Assembly: GCA_900546065.1 (NCBI GenBank)
Contig: URBK01000015.1
Span: forward strand, 6,024-70,023
Origin: an uncultured Alistipes sp.
GTDB taxonomy: Bacteria; Bacteroidota; Bacteroidia; Bacteroidales; Rikenellaceae
Direction of reading: 5' to 3'
DNA: 64,000 nt
Part shown: positions 8,281 through 16,199 of the stretch, in pieces
Layout: each line of letters opens with the position of its first letter
How positions within the stretch are numbered: the stretch's first letter is position 1
Translations under genes and position numbers: made by a program
The notes under the pieces: model-generated
Database searches by the model: none
What the model saw: the letters and a program-made list of their open reading frames with translations, nothing else
Told to the model about the DNA's origin: nothing

Positions 8281-8976
8281 TCAATAGAGGAACCGGGCGA
8301 TTACGGGGGCCAGCAATGCCGTACATACCCCCATCAGGGCCATGGCAAGACCGCTTAATGCGCCCTCGACGGCACCCTTCTCGATCGAGCGGGCGGTGCC
8401 TATTCCATGCGCAGCCGACCCCATTGCCAGACCACGCGCCACGGGGTCGTCAATATGCAGCAGGCGCATGAGCGAGAATCCGATCAGAGCGCCGAATATA
8501 CCGACGACAAATACCACGACAGAGGTTATCGAGGTCTCGCCACCGATATTTTCCGATATCGTGACGGCTATGGGCACCGTGACCGACTTTGGCACGAGCG
8601 AGTCCTGAATCAGACGTGACGCCCCGAAGAAACGGGCGATGTAGACAACGCTCAGAATACCCACGACGCTGCCCGTGACTACCGACGCGAGGATCGGCAC
8701 GACCTGCCCTTTCATACGCTCCTCCTGTTCGTAGAGCAGGTATCCCAAGGCTACGACCGACATCCCGAGACCGAAGTCGAGAATGCGCGTCGCCTCACGG
8801 TATAACTCGTAAGGTATGTCGAACACCAGCAGGAATCCGATCAGAGACAGGAAGGTAATCACTACGGGGTGGCACAACGACATGCCCGTACGCCGGTATA
8901 TTGCCATACCGCCGCAATATATTGCAATGGTCAGTGCAAGCAGGAAGGTCTCCGACTCGAGAAATTGATGTATCAT
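8281..8976 (-). CDS. lrgB: LrgB family membrane protein
   Basis: The 231-residue polytopic protein matches the LrgB/CidB family: a C-terminal core with SVTVPIAVTISENIGG, then MGSAAHGIGTARS, the family signature. It overlaps the LrgA-like gene by 4 bases (8973-8976), so the two are translationally coupled. LrgA/LrgB pairs are described as modulators of murein hydrolase export and as possible pyruvate/glycolate-type carriers in bacteria and plastids; which applies here is unknown. Confidence 0.92.
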   Translation of the reverse strand: MIHQFLESETFLLALTIAIYCGGMAIYRRTGMSLCHPVVITFLSLIGFLLVFDIPYELYREATRILDFGLGMSVVALGYLLYEQEERMKGQVVPILASVVTGSVVGILSVVYIARFFGASRLIQDSLVPKSVTVPIAVTISENIGGETSITSVVVFVVGIFGALIGFSLMRLLHIDDPVARGLAMGSAAHGIGTARSIEKGAVEGALSGLAMALMGVCTALLAPVIARFLY

Positions 8977-9305
8977 CTTTTACGCATTTTCTGACAAACC
9001 ACACCTATCACGGCAATCACCAGCACCGTGCTTATTGCAGCTGCGGCCACTACGGCCACCCAGTTTTCGGCAATCACCTCATACGAGGTCATCAGCCCCA
9101 CACCGAATGGTACGAAGAAGAGCGCCATGGCTCCGAGCAGGAACTTGGCCACGGGAGCCACCTGCTCGGCCTTGACCACGCGATAATGCAACATGGCATA
9201 GAGCAACACCATGCCGATAACGTTTCCGGACACATATCCGCCCGTGAGCATACTGAGGAGATTACCGACGCCCCAGCACGCGAGGATCACAAAAATTCCA
9301 ATCAT
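8973..9305 (-). CDS. lrgA: CidA/LrgA family holin-like protein
   Basis: The 110-residue protein has four predicted membrane helices and the LrgA/CidA motif with SGNVIGMVLLYAML and FFVPFGVGLM. It is the first gene of a two-gene operon with lrgB. The start at 9305 lies 6 bases below a TACATTTG element, so the transcript leader must be very short. Confidence 0.92.
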   Translation of the reverse strand: MIGIFVILACWGVGNLLSMLTGGYVSGNVIGMVLLYAMLHYRVVKAEQVAPVAKFLLGAMALFFVPFGVGLMTSYEVIAENWVAVVAAAAISTVLVIAVIGVVCQKMRKR

Positions 9306-9310
9306 GGCCG

Positions 9311-9318
9311 CAAATGTA
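9311..9318 (-). promoter_or_regulatory. -7 promoter element of lrgAB
   Basis: TACATTTG on the minus strand, perfect TAnnTTTG, directly upstream of lrgA and divergent from the tmRNA promoter. Confidence 0.5.
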
Positions 9319-9352
9319 GCGACAAAAACGTCTCGATGTAAAAATAATTTCG

Positions 9353-9360
9353 TAATTTTG
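9353..9360 (+). promoter_or_regulatory. -7 promoter element of the tmRNA gene
   Basis: TAATTTTG (perfect TAnnTTTG) ends 13 bases before the mature 5' end of tmRNA, consistent with a short processed leader. Confidence 0.6.
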
Positions 9361-9373
9361 CGGAGTCTTTGCC

Positions 9374-9772
9374 GGGGGCGACCGGTTTTGACAGCTTGCA
9401 GAGTCTGATCGTAAGCACGTCGAGCTTTGTGTGGTGGCTCGTAAATCTCAACACTCGAACTACAAATGGCAATAACAGCTATGCACTCGCTGCCTAATTT
9501 TCAAGGAAAATCGGGCTTAATCATCTGATCCAAGGAGACCGGATGACGAGTATCCCGAACGGGGGCCCCGCCCTTGGCAACCGTTCATACGGGGTATCAT
9601 CAATTAGGGGATAGTGCGACGGAAGTCTCGGCCGCCGTGCGAAATTAAAGAGACTGCGGCAAGGGTCAGGCCGTCTGCGGCCATCCCGCGCAAGAGGATC
9701 AATCGCAGAATAAACGTGTAGAAAGCCTTCGGGTTCCTTGTTTGGACGCGGGTTCGACTCCCGCCGCCTCCA
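9374..9772 (+). ncRNA. ssrA: Transfer-messenger RNA (tmRNA)
   Basis: The 5' end GGGGGCGACCGGTTTTGAC and the 3' end with GCGGGTTCGACTCCCGC are the tmRNA signatures. Bases 9374-9380 pair with 9765-9771 to form the acceptor stem (one G-U). CCA is not fully encoded. The tag frame ends at TAA 9495-9497 and reads ...NGNNSYALAA, probably beginning at codon 9465 or 9468; the ending YALAA fits other Bacteroidota tags. The molecule tags proteins on stalled ribosomes for degradation with SmpB, which is not in this window. A terminator follows at 9795. Confidence 0.95.
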
Positions 9773-9794
9773 CAACCCCCGAAAACGGACGGAT

Positions 9795-9827
9795 AACTCC
9801 CGCGGCATCGGCCGACGGGAGTTTTTA
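9795..9827 (+). terminator. Terminator after tmRNA
   Basis: The 8-bp stem AACTCCCG/CGGGAGTT (9795-9802 with 9816-9823) is followed by TTTATTT. Confidence 0.75.
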
Positions 9828-9916
9828 TTTGTAGCGGCAGCCAAAAAGAATATCGGACGGCATCCGTCACTTTTGACAGATACCGTCCGACAAGCCTCAA
9901 CAATTAATGTAAGAAA

Positions 9917-11299
9917 CTACTCTTCGGGAGCGAACATCGGATCCCACGCAGGCAGCATGACGGGCTCCTGATTGAGCATGTCGAGTATGTCCTGCGGAAC
10001 ATACTTGCGCTCGACGACCAGACGGAACATATATTCGTTAAACCACTCGTCGGTCATGATCAGACATCCCTGATATCCCGACGATGCACCCCAGCTGTTC
10101 TCGACCATCCACTTGCGCGGCGCACCCGCCTCGTCCAGATCCACGGCTATAAGAGTCATGGCATGCGACGAACCGCTGGCATAGGTCTGCACGCGCTGAC
10201 GCTTGTCCATCGTAAACGAGGTGCCGAACAACGAAGCGTAGTCCATATTGGCTACATCGAGCGTACCCTTCGTGCGGTCGAGGAATTTGCCCACGTCGCA
10301 CGAGAAATACATCGCCGTGTTGTCCTTGATCGAGGCTATGGCCATCTCCTTTATACGTTCTATCGGCAGATTTATGTAGAGCCAGTTTTCGCCGTCGTAG
10401 ACATGACGGTCATACTCTATCTCATATACCTTGCCGTATTCGCGCGAGGGATCGTTCATTACCATCACGTAGTTATGCTCCAGATCCTCGCCTATATACT
10501 CGTCATAGAAGCTCTTGGGCGTATAGCTGCGCGTCTCTACGGGATTGCCATCCTTGTCGCAGCGCGTCCACTCGAACTCCGTGGGCGGCACGCCCAGACA
10601 CTCGACCAATATGCGGTATATCTCCGTCAGCATCTCGACCTTGCGCTCGGCCATCTGCGATGCCTTCATGCCGCGCAATTCGAGACCGAACTCTCGCAGT
10701 TTCAACGACAGTATCATGGTCATCTGACCCGTATTGTTGCTCTGGTATGTTTCGGGCATCGCGGCCTTGGGCACCACGCCGTACTTCATTATGAGGTTCG
10801 ACACACCCGTGAACTGCCCGCCGTCACCTATCGGATGCTGGAATAGCCACGTTACCGTACGGTCCTCCATTGGTTTGTCGCGCGTATCGATAATGGCCTG
10901 CAGGAAGAGATTCGACTTCTCCAGCAGGTCGTAGAACGAACAGTAGTTCTGCGAGAATTCGAACGACGGCAGATCATACTTGTCGATCATCTTGGCACGC
11001 AGCACATTCAATCCCGTAAAGAGCCAGCAGCGGCCCGATGACTTCTGATCCGTGATACCGCGCGTGGTGACACGGTTCGAGAAGTGTGTGTCACACATGG
11101 CCAGATTGTCCGAATTTATGGCCAGCGTAGCGATCGAGGTCGATGCCAGCGCATTCTTCACCGCCTTCTGTTCTGGGGTTGCGGTATACCCCTTGCGGAT
11201 GCGCTCCATCATCGAGTCGCTTATTCCGCCACCGTCCACCTGAGCCGCGGCACCCGTAGCGCTCAGGGCAAAACAGAGAAAAATCAAGGTCTTCTTCAT
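9917..11299 (-). CDS. Exported C1 family peptidase (bleomycin hydrolase/PepC type)
   Basis: The 460-residue protein has a signal peptide (MKKTLIFLCFALSATGAAAQ) and a papain-like peptidase C1B domain. Catalytic elements are clear: Gln85 and Cys91 in TDQKSSGRCW, the His in SSHAMTLIAVD near residue 379, and Asn in VENSWG near 400. The mature length agrees with bleomycin hydrolase/aminopeptidase C enzymes, which are normally cytoplasmic hexamers; the signal peptide marks this as the exported Bacteroidota variant, probably trimming peptides in the periplasm. Transcribed on its own; no clear promoter element is seen. Confidence 0.9.
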   Translation of the reverse strand: MKKTLIFLCFALSATGAAAQVDGGGISDSMMERIRKGYTATPEQKAVKNALASTSIATLAINSDNLAMCDTHFSNRVTTRGITDQKSSGRCWLFTGLNVLRAKMIDKYDLPSFEFSQNYCSFYDLLEKSNLFLQAIIDTRDKPMEDRTVTWLFQHPIGDGGQFTGVSNLIMKYGVVPKAAMPETYQSNNTGQMTMILSLKLREFGLELRGMKASQMAERKVEMLTEIYRILVECLGVPPTEFEWTRCDKDGNPVETRSYTPKSFYDEYIGEDLEHNYVMVMNDPSREYGKVYEIEYDRHVYDGENWLYINLPIERIKEMAIASIKDNTAMYFSCDVGKFLDRTKGTLDVANMDYASLFGTSFTMDKRQRVQTYASGSSHAMTLIAVDLDEAGAPRKWMVENSWGASSGYQGCLIMTDEWFNEYMFRLVVERKYVPQDILDMLNQEPVMLPAWDPMFAPEE

Positions 11300-11366
11300 A
11301 AATTTATCTTTTTCGTTGAAATGTTCCAGTCAGAACGGAACGCGCATCTTGACACGACGACCCGCA

Positions 11367-11867
11367 TCACTTATCGAAAGGCTTCTCGAAAGCCAGACGA
11401 CGGCTCTCGATCGTAACGTCGCCGCAATACGTAAATCCCATCTTGCGTATAAGCCCCTGCATGGGTATATTGTCCGGATGTGTATCTATACGTATGCTCT
11501 TGACATGCGGCCGTACAAACTGCTCCGTACGACGCATGAACTCCGTGGCGCAGCCGCTGCCGAGACGATCCTCCGCCACGCAGAGACGATGTACAACGGC
11601 ATACGGGCCTGCGGTAAGCCACTGCCCGCAACGAATATCCTCATACGCAGGCTCGCCCGTGAATATCACGGCCCCGTATGCCGCTATTGTATTCCCGTCG
11701 CGCAAAGCCATACCGACACCTGCCGCCACATCGGCCTCGACGCTCGCGCGGCACGGATATCCGCGCTGCCACTGGTCTACGCCACGATCATGCAGACGTC
11801 GTTTTGCACCTTCGATTATACGCATTACCGCATCTATGTCGGTCTCGCTTATCTTTCCGTATTCCAT
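11367..11867 (-). CDS. GNAT family N-acetyltransferase
   Basis: The 166-residue protein fits the GNAT fold: VVHRLCVAEDRLGSGCATEFMRRTEQF is the acetyl-CoA binding strand-loop-helix (Q/RxxGxG/A-type, here RLGSGC), and IRIDTHPDNIPMQGLIRKMGFTYCGDV is the usual C-terminal segment. The acceptor is unknown. It is preceded by a TATCTTTG promoter and followed 67 bases later by the C1 peptidase gene on the same strand. Confidence 0.85.
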   Translation of the reverse strand: MEYGKISETDIDAVMRIIEGAKRRLHDRGVDQWQRGYPCRASVEADVAAGVGMALRDGNTIAAYGAVIFTGEPAYEDIRCGQWLTAGPYAVVHRLCVAEDRLGSGCATEFMRRTEQFVRPHVKSIRIDTHPDNIPMQGLIRKMGFTYCGDVTIESRRLAFEKPFDK

Positions 11868-11908
11868 AATTCACTCCATCGGGCGTAAGGCACCGATACG
11901 AGATCATA

Positions 11909-11916
11909 CAAAGATA
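11909..11916 (-). promoter_or_regulatory. -7 promoter element of the GNAT gene
   Basis: TATCTTTG (minus strand), perfect TAnnTTTG, 41 bases before the GNAT start. Confidence 0.5.
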
Positions 11917-11932
11917 ACGCATTGCGGCGAAT

Positions 11933-11969
11933 AAAAAAACAGGGAGAAGCCGTTTTCACGACCTCTCCC
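11933..11969 (-). terminator. Terminator after tRNA-Gln
   Basis: Read on the minus strand, GGGAGA (11964-11969) pairs with TCTCCC (11942-11947) and is followed by TGTTTTTTT. Confidence 0.65.
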
Positions 11970-11974
11970 GTCGG

Positions 11975-12047
11975 GTTGAGCTACCGAGATTCGAACTCAG
12001 AATAACAGAACCAAAATCTGCTGTGTTACCATTACACCATAGCTCAA
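11975..12047 (-). tRNA. tRNA-Gln (anticodon TTG)
   Basis: On the minus strand the gene begins TTGAGCTATGGTGTAATGG. The 7-bp acceptor stem TTGAGCT/AGCTCAA, the D arm, the loop TTTTGGT with anticodon TTG, and the T arm with GTTCGAATC can all be folded. CCA is not encoded. It is flanked by its own promoter and terminator. Confidence 0.95.
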
Positions 12048-12067
12048 TCAAGCGCTCGTAAGCGCCA

Positions 12068-12075
12068 CAAAAGTA
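12068..12075 (-). promoter_or_regulatory. Promoter of tRNA-Gln
   Basis: A TACTTTTG -7 element on the minus strand, with a TTTG -33 candidate at 12094-12097 (18-base spacer), lies 20 bases before the tRNA 5' end. Confidence 0.6.
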
Positions 12076-12187
12076 ATGTAAAAAAATCAATAGTCAAAAT
12101 TTCGGCCCCAATATTCGGTTCCGCAGCCCGTTCCGGCTCTTGTCTGCACCGCATGCGGCCGACAACGGACGGATAAAGGCCGTGACG

Positions 12188-12562
12188 CTATCCGAGTTTG
12201 GCCATAAAGCGGCTTATGTCAACCACGAAACGCACGTGACGCCCCTCGCCTATCGTACCCTTCGCATCCCACGCCTTGACCGCAAAGGTCAGTTTGCGTC
12301 CGTCGACCCCGACCAGCTCGGCCGATGCCGTAATCTCGGCACCCGCAGCCGATGCCTTGACGTGCGAGACCGACATCTCCACACCCACGGTCGAACTGCC
12401 CTCCTCCAGCTCCGCAGCCACGGCATTCATGGCAGCATTCTCCATCAGTGCGACCATCGCCGGCGTGGCGAATACGGGCATGTCGCCCGAACCCATCGTC
12501 GAAGCCATGTTCCGCTCCGTCACTACGGTGCGGCTCTCACTCTTCAATCCTTTCTCAAGCAT
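12188..12562 (-). CDS. Hotdog-fold thioesterase (FlK-like)
   Basis: The 124-residue protein has the compact hotdog thioesterase pattern: TVVTERNMASTMGSGDMPVFATPAMVALMENAAMNAV (strand, then central helix with Glu), then TVGVEMSVSHVKASAAGAEITASAELVGVDGRKLTFAVKAWD. This resembles fluoroacetyl-CoA thioesterase-like proteins, which hydrolyse acyl-CoA thioesters. The substrate is unknown. It is divergent from the DUF4294 gene, each with its own promoter. Confidence 0.85.
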   Translation of the reverse strand: MLEKGLKSESRTVVTERNMASTMGSGDMPVFATPAMVALMENAAMNAVAAELEEGSSTVGVEMSVSHVKASAAGAEITASAELVGVDGRKLTFAVKAWDAKGTIGEGRHVRFVVDISRFMAKLG

Positions 12563-12601
12563 ACTTTATCGTTTTAATGTGTTACGACTATCATCACACC
12601 G

Positions 12602-12609
12602 CAAAAATA
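12602..12609 (-). promoter_or_regulatory. -7 promoter element of the thioesterase gene
   Basis: TATTTTTG on the minus strand, perfect TAnnTTTG, 39 bases before the start. Confidence 0.5.
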
Positions 12610-12652
12610 GTTTTTTTCGTCATACCGGCCCACCATTTCGCACGAGAATGGC

Positions 12653-12660
12653 TATTTTTG
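12653..12660 (+). promoter_or_regulatory. -7 promoter element of the DUF4294 gene
   Basis: TATTTTTG, perfect TAnnTTTG, 32 bases before the ATG at 12693. It forms a divergent pair with the thioesterase promoter. Confidence 0.55.
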
Positions 12661-12692
12661 CGTTATATTGCAAAGGGAACACCTCAAACGAC

Positions 12693-13274
12693 ATGCGCCG
12701 CATCTTCATCATAGCACTCCTGCTTACGGCCCTCGCTGAATGCGCCTCGGCACAATACTTCGGCAAGGGTTACTGGGATGTATATTGGGATCGCGACAAG
12801 CAAACGGGCGACTCGATCGTACATTTCCAGCTGCTGCCCGTGTATGTCTTCGACCGCGGCATCGACCGCCGCCGCTACCTTAAGATGATACGTGCCGTGC
12901 GCAAAGTCTACCCTCTGGCTAAAAAGGCACGTGAGGAGATGGCTGCACTTGAGGCCGAGTTGTGCGCCCTGCCGACGATAGAGGCACAGAAGGAGTTTAC
13001 AAAGCAGGTCGAGAAGCGGCTCAAGAGCACATATACACCCGTGCTGTATGACATGACACGATATGAGGGGCGCATACTTCTGAAACTCATCGACCGCGAG
13101 ACCGATTACACGGCATACCAGATAATAAAGGATTTCCGCAGCGGTTTCGTCGCGGGGTTCTGGCAGGGCATTGCCCGCATCTTCGGCAACAACCTCAAGA
13201 CCGAATACGACGGCGAAGGCGATGACCGCATGCTCGAACAGATCGTCGTCTACTACGAGGCGGGGCTTTTATAA
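12693..13274 (+). CDS. DUF4294 family exported protein
   Basis: The 193-residue protein has a signal peptide (MRRIFIIALLLTALAECASA) and a highly charged helical body: RYLKMIRAVRKVYPLAKKAREEM, then MTRYEGRILLKLIDRETDYTAYQIIKDFRSGFVAGFWQGIARIFGNNLKTEYD. This is the conserved core of the Bacteroidota DUF4294 family, of unknown function, probably periplasmic. The frame extends far upstream on the strand opposite the thioesterase gene, but ATG 12693 gives the signal peptide and follows a good promoter. Confidence 0.85.
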   Translation: MRRIFIIALLLTALAECASAQYFGKGYWDVYWDRDKQTGDSIVHFQLLPVYVFDRGIDRRRYLKMIRAVRKVYPLAKKAREEMAALEAELCALPTIEAQKEFTKQVEKRLKSTYTPVLYDMTRYEGRILLKLIDRETDYTAYQIIKDFRSGFVAGFWQGIARIFGNNLKTEYDGEGDDRMLEQIVVYYEAGLL

Positions 13275-13282
13275 TAGACTGA

Positions 13283-13316
13283 AAGTGGGTGGCTCTTAGC
13301 AAAGAGCCACCCACTT
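13283..13316. terminator. Bidirectional terminator between DUF4294 and GH127 genes
   Basis: A 15-bp perfect stem (13283-13297 with 13302-13316) with a 4-base loop sits between convergent genes. Confidence 0.85.
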
Positions 13317-13338
13317 CTTATCGATATATCCGTCGCCG

Positions 13339-15846
13339 TCAGTTCACCTCCAACTCCAATATACCTGCGGCGGCAGATGCCTTGGGAACGATCTTCAGCC
13401 GCAGGGCATCGGCCGTGATCTGCTCGTCGGGATGCACCATGTTGAACTGGTCGCGCTCGACACCGAAACGGTCGGTCGTATATGGACGGAACGTGTGCCA
13501 CTCGCCCTGCGAACGGTACTCCATCGACCACGATACGGGCAGCTGCACGCCGCCTCCGTCATCATACCAATATACGGCCACGCTCTCAACTGCCATCGGT
13601 TTCGCAAGAGTCACCTCGACCCACTGCTCCTTGCCGCACTCGGGCCAGCTCGTCCAACGCGGGATCTTCGTATCGGAAGAGTTGTCGGGGACGGCACCGT
13701 CAGCCACGGCATACTCGTCATCGCCCGAATATGTAAACGAAGCCTTGACACCCGATATGTTACGGGCAAAATGGAACGCCGACTCACGTGCCGTCGCCTC
13801 CGAACGGGCAAACCATACGTTCATGGCGTCGTCACCGCGATTGTCCCAAGCGTAATAAGGTATCAACGTGAGCTCCGCAGCGCTCGTTCCGTCACCGGCC
13901 ACAGCTTCGGCCTCAACACCCATCTCGACTATGCCCTTCAGCACACCGTCCGCCGCACGGTATACAGAATCGGTCTCGATGCTGCCGCCGACAAAATATT
14001 CACTCACGGGATAGCTGTTGTCCGCCGTCTCGGCACAATATACCAGCGGGCCGCGCGTGATGCAACGACGGTCCCTGTCGTCCTCGACGCGCTCATCGGC
14101 AGCGCTGCTGCGCACAGGCATCGGAAGCCGCAGCAGCACCTTGTCGCCAGCATGCCACTTGCGCCGTACGGGTACAAAGCCGCGCACGGCACGGGCACGG
14201 ACACGGTGTCCGTTCACACTGGCCTCGGCCCGACACTTAACCCCGTCATCATAACGGTACAACTCACCCGGGACGAACCCTTCGCCCGTACACCACGTAG
14301 GCACACGCAGCCACAACGTAAACTCGGCCCCGTCGACCGACGGCGTAACCTCGATCTCGACATCGCCATCAAACGGATATTCGGTACGCTGCGTCAGCGT
14401 GACATCGCCGCACGCCATATTCAGCGTTGTGGAGCAGCCCGCATACAGGGCACAGAAGATCTCGTCATCGGTCTGCGAATAGACCATACCGGGCACCTGC
14501 GGAATCAGACGCGCCAGATTCGACGGACAGCACGCCGTCCCGAACCATGGCGAGCGGCCGCGATGCCCCTGATTGAATGCCTTGCGGCCGTCGGCCTCAA
14601 GCGGATTGACATAGAAGAAACGGTCACCGGCGAGGTTCACGCCTGCCAGAACATTGTTATACAGCGCCACCTCGGCAACGTCGACATAACGGGCGTCGCG
14701 CTCCATAAGGAAGAGACGGTAGTTGAAAAACACATTTCCCACGCCGGCACATGTCTCGTCGTAGGTGTTCTTGTTCGGCAGGACATAATCGGGCCCGAAG
14801 CCCTCGATACCGGGCACGGCGCCCAGACCGCCCGTAATGTGCATCTTGCGGTCGACTATATCGTGCCATATAGACTCCAGCGCCGGGCGCAGTGTCGTAT
14901 CTCCCGTCAGTGCCCCGACATCGGCCATCGCCGAGTACATGTATGTGGCGCGCACGGCATGCCCCACGGCCGTACGCTGCTCGCGCACGGGCATGTGCTG
15001 CTGCGCATAGTCGGGAGCCATCACCCCTTCGCCGTCGGGACGGTACGTCACGCCGCGTATGTCGAGAAAACGTTTTGCCATGTTGAGATAGAGCGAGTCA
15101 CCCGTAACACGGAACAGCTTCACCAGAGCCAACTCGATCTCCTGATGTCCGGGAGCCTGATTGACAGGCTTGCCGTCGTTATAGGCAGGGTCGCCCTCGA
15201 AGAATACGTGATTTATGTGGCGGGCGCTCTTCTCCGCCGCGTCGAGCCACTTGCGTTTGCCCGTGGCCTGATAATATGCCACGGCCGCTTCGTACATGTG
15301 TCCCATGTTGTAGAGTTCGTGGCTGTGCACAACCCACGAATAGGGTTTGTCACCCGTACCACCATCGGCGCTGTTTACCATGGCCGACCCCATGATATGC
15401 GATTCGTATAGATAACCGTCGGAAGCCTGAGCCGCAACGATGATATCAATTATCTCATCCATGCGACGCTCCAGCTCCTCATCGGGCTCGACGGTGAGCA
15501 GGTAAGCCGCTCCCTCCATAACCTTGAACAGGTCGGAAGCCACATAACGTGCCAACGGCAGCAGACCTTCGGTCTTCTCTCCCCGCAGGTATGCCCCGAC
15601 ACGCCGTAGATTCTCCACGGCCGGTTCGGTCTTGCCCAGCGCAAAGGGCACAAGCGTATGCTTCTGCGTCTTGAGGCGCGGGAGCCAGAAGTTGTCCTCT
15701 ATCTCCACTTTTTGGAATGGTACCGGCTGCAGAGCTTCTCCGCCTTCGGTATCGGAGGCCGTGCCGCCGCAACGGCTCAACGCCGCACAGCAAACAATAC
15801 AGATGCAGGCGGCAAGAAGACCTTTTACACGTTTTGTGGTGATCAT
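13339..15846 (-). CDS. GH127 family glycoside hydrolase (beta-L-arabinofuranosidase type)
   Basis: The 835-residue exported enzyme carries an N-terminal signal, possibly lipoprotein, although LSRC is a poor lipobox. The (alpha/alpha)6 GH127/DUF1680 domain fills about residues 45-640. Family zinc/nucleophile motifs are present: TYDETCAGVGN (Glu and Cys near 363) and GTACCPSN (paired Cys near 439). In Bifidobacterium HypBA1, Cys acts as nucleophile. The last ~190 residues hold a galactose-binding-like module (VAVYWYDDGGGVQLPVSW). It likely releases beta-linked L-arabinofuranose from plant glycans. No SusC/SusD pair is adjacent, so it is not in an obvious polysaccharide locus. Confidence 0.9.
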   Translation of the reverse strand: MITTKRVKGLLAACICIVCCAALSRCGGTASDTEGGEALQPVPFQKVEIEDNFWLPRLKTQKHTLVPFALGKTEPAVENLRRVGAYLRGEKTEGLLPLARYVASDLFKVMEGAAYLLTVEPDEELERRMDEIIDIIVAAQASDGYLYESHIMGSAMVNSADGGTGDKPYSWVVHSHELYNMGHMYEAAVAYYQATGKRKWLDAAEKSARHINHVFFEGDPAYNDGKPVNQAPGHQEIELALVKLFRVTGDSLYLNMAKRFLDIRGVTYRPDGEGVMAPDYAQQHMPVREQRTAVGHAVRATYMYSAMADVGALTGDTTLRPALESIWHDIVDRKMHITGGLGAVPGIEGFGPDYVLPNKNTYDETCAGVGNVFFNYRLFLMERDARYVDVAEVALYNNVLAGVNLAGDRFFYVNPLEADGRKAFNQGHRGRSPWFGTACCPSNLARLIPQVPGMVYSQTDDEIFCALYAGCSTTLNMACGDVTLTQRTEYPFDGDVEIEVTPSVDGAEFTLWLRVPTWCTGEGFVPGELYRYDDGVKCRAEASVNGHRVRARAVRGFVPVRRKWHAGDKVLLRLPMPVRSSAADERVEDDRDRRCITRGPLVYCAETADNSYPVSEYFVGGSIETDSVYRAADGVLKGIVEMGVEAEAVAGDGTSAAELTLIPYYAWDNRGDDAMNVWFARSEATARESAFHFARNISGVKASFTYSGDDEYAVADGAVPDNSSDTKIPRWTSWPECGKEQWVEVTLAKPMAVESVAVYWYDDGGGVQLPVSWSMEYRSQGEWHTFRPYTTDRFGVERDQFNMVHPDEQITADALRLKIVPKASAAAGILELEVN

Positions 15847-15908
15847 GCGATAAACTGAATTAGTATTTCTTCATTTACATATTTGGAGCGGATGCTTCCG
15901 CCGCTTTA

Positions 15909-15916
15909 CAAAGATA
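15909..15916 (-). promoter_or_regulatory. Promoter of the GH127 gene
   Basis: TATCTTTG on the minus strand with a TTTG -33 element at 15937-15940 (20-base spacer). Confidence 0.65.
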
Positions 15917-16161
15917 CCGCATGCGACCCGAAACCACAAATTTCACGACGCATTATATGCCCGTTGTCACGGATACCGGGTCCTTACCGCCGGCATGCGC
16001 CTTGGGGGCAGAATACGCCGACATGCCTATACGCAAGGCAGTCGGCGGTGCCGGCTACTCGGCAAGAAAACATATCTCCGTCATTTCCACCGCTTCGGGA
16101 TCAAAAATATCCGATAGGTCTACTGCTTGGTCATGATTTTTGCTACATCGCTTTTTTGTCA

Positions 16162-16169
16162 TATATTTG
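16162..16169 (+). promoter_or_regulatory. Promoter of the second barrel gene
   Basis: TATATTTG with TTTG at 16139-16142 (19-base spacer), 30 bases before the ATG: a textbook Bacteroidota promoter. Confidence 0.7.
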
Positions 16170-16199
16170 CGCAGTTTTTAACGCACGGAAACATTTGGC

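Larger units (their letters stand above)
15847..16199. other. Divergent intergenic region between GH127 and barrel genes
   Basis: About 350 bases holding two full promoters: minus-strand GH127 (15909-15916 with its -33) and + strand barrel gene (16162-16169 with its -33). A 106-codon frame across it has no family resemblance and overlaps the promoter, so it is not called. Confidence 0.55.

Noticed and set aside
8031..8471. + strand frame overlapping the end of lrgB
   Set aside because: Overlaps a clear gene on the opposite strand and shows no domain.
13432..15411. Long + strand open frame of 659 codons across the GH127 gene
   Set aside because: It is antisense to a well-supported GH127 enzyme and its translation is His/Arg-rich without any family motif; high GC produces such frames.
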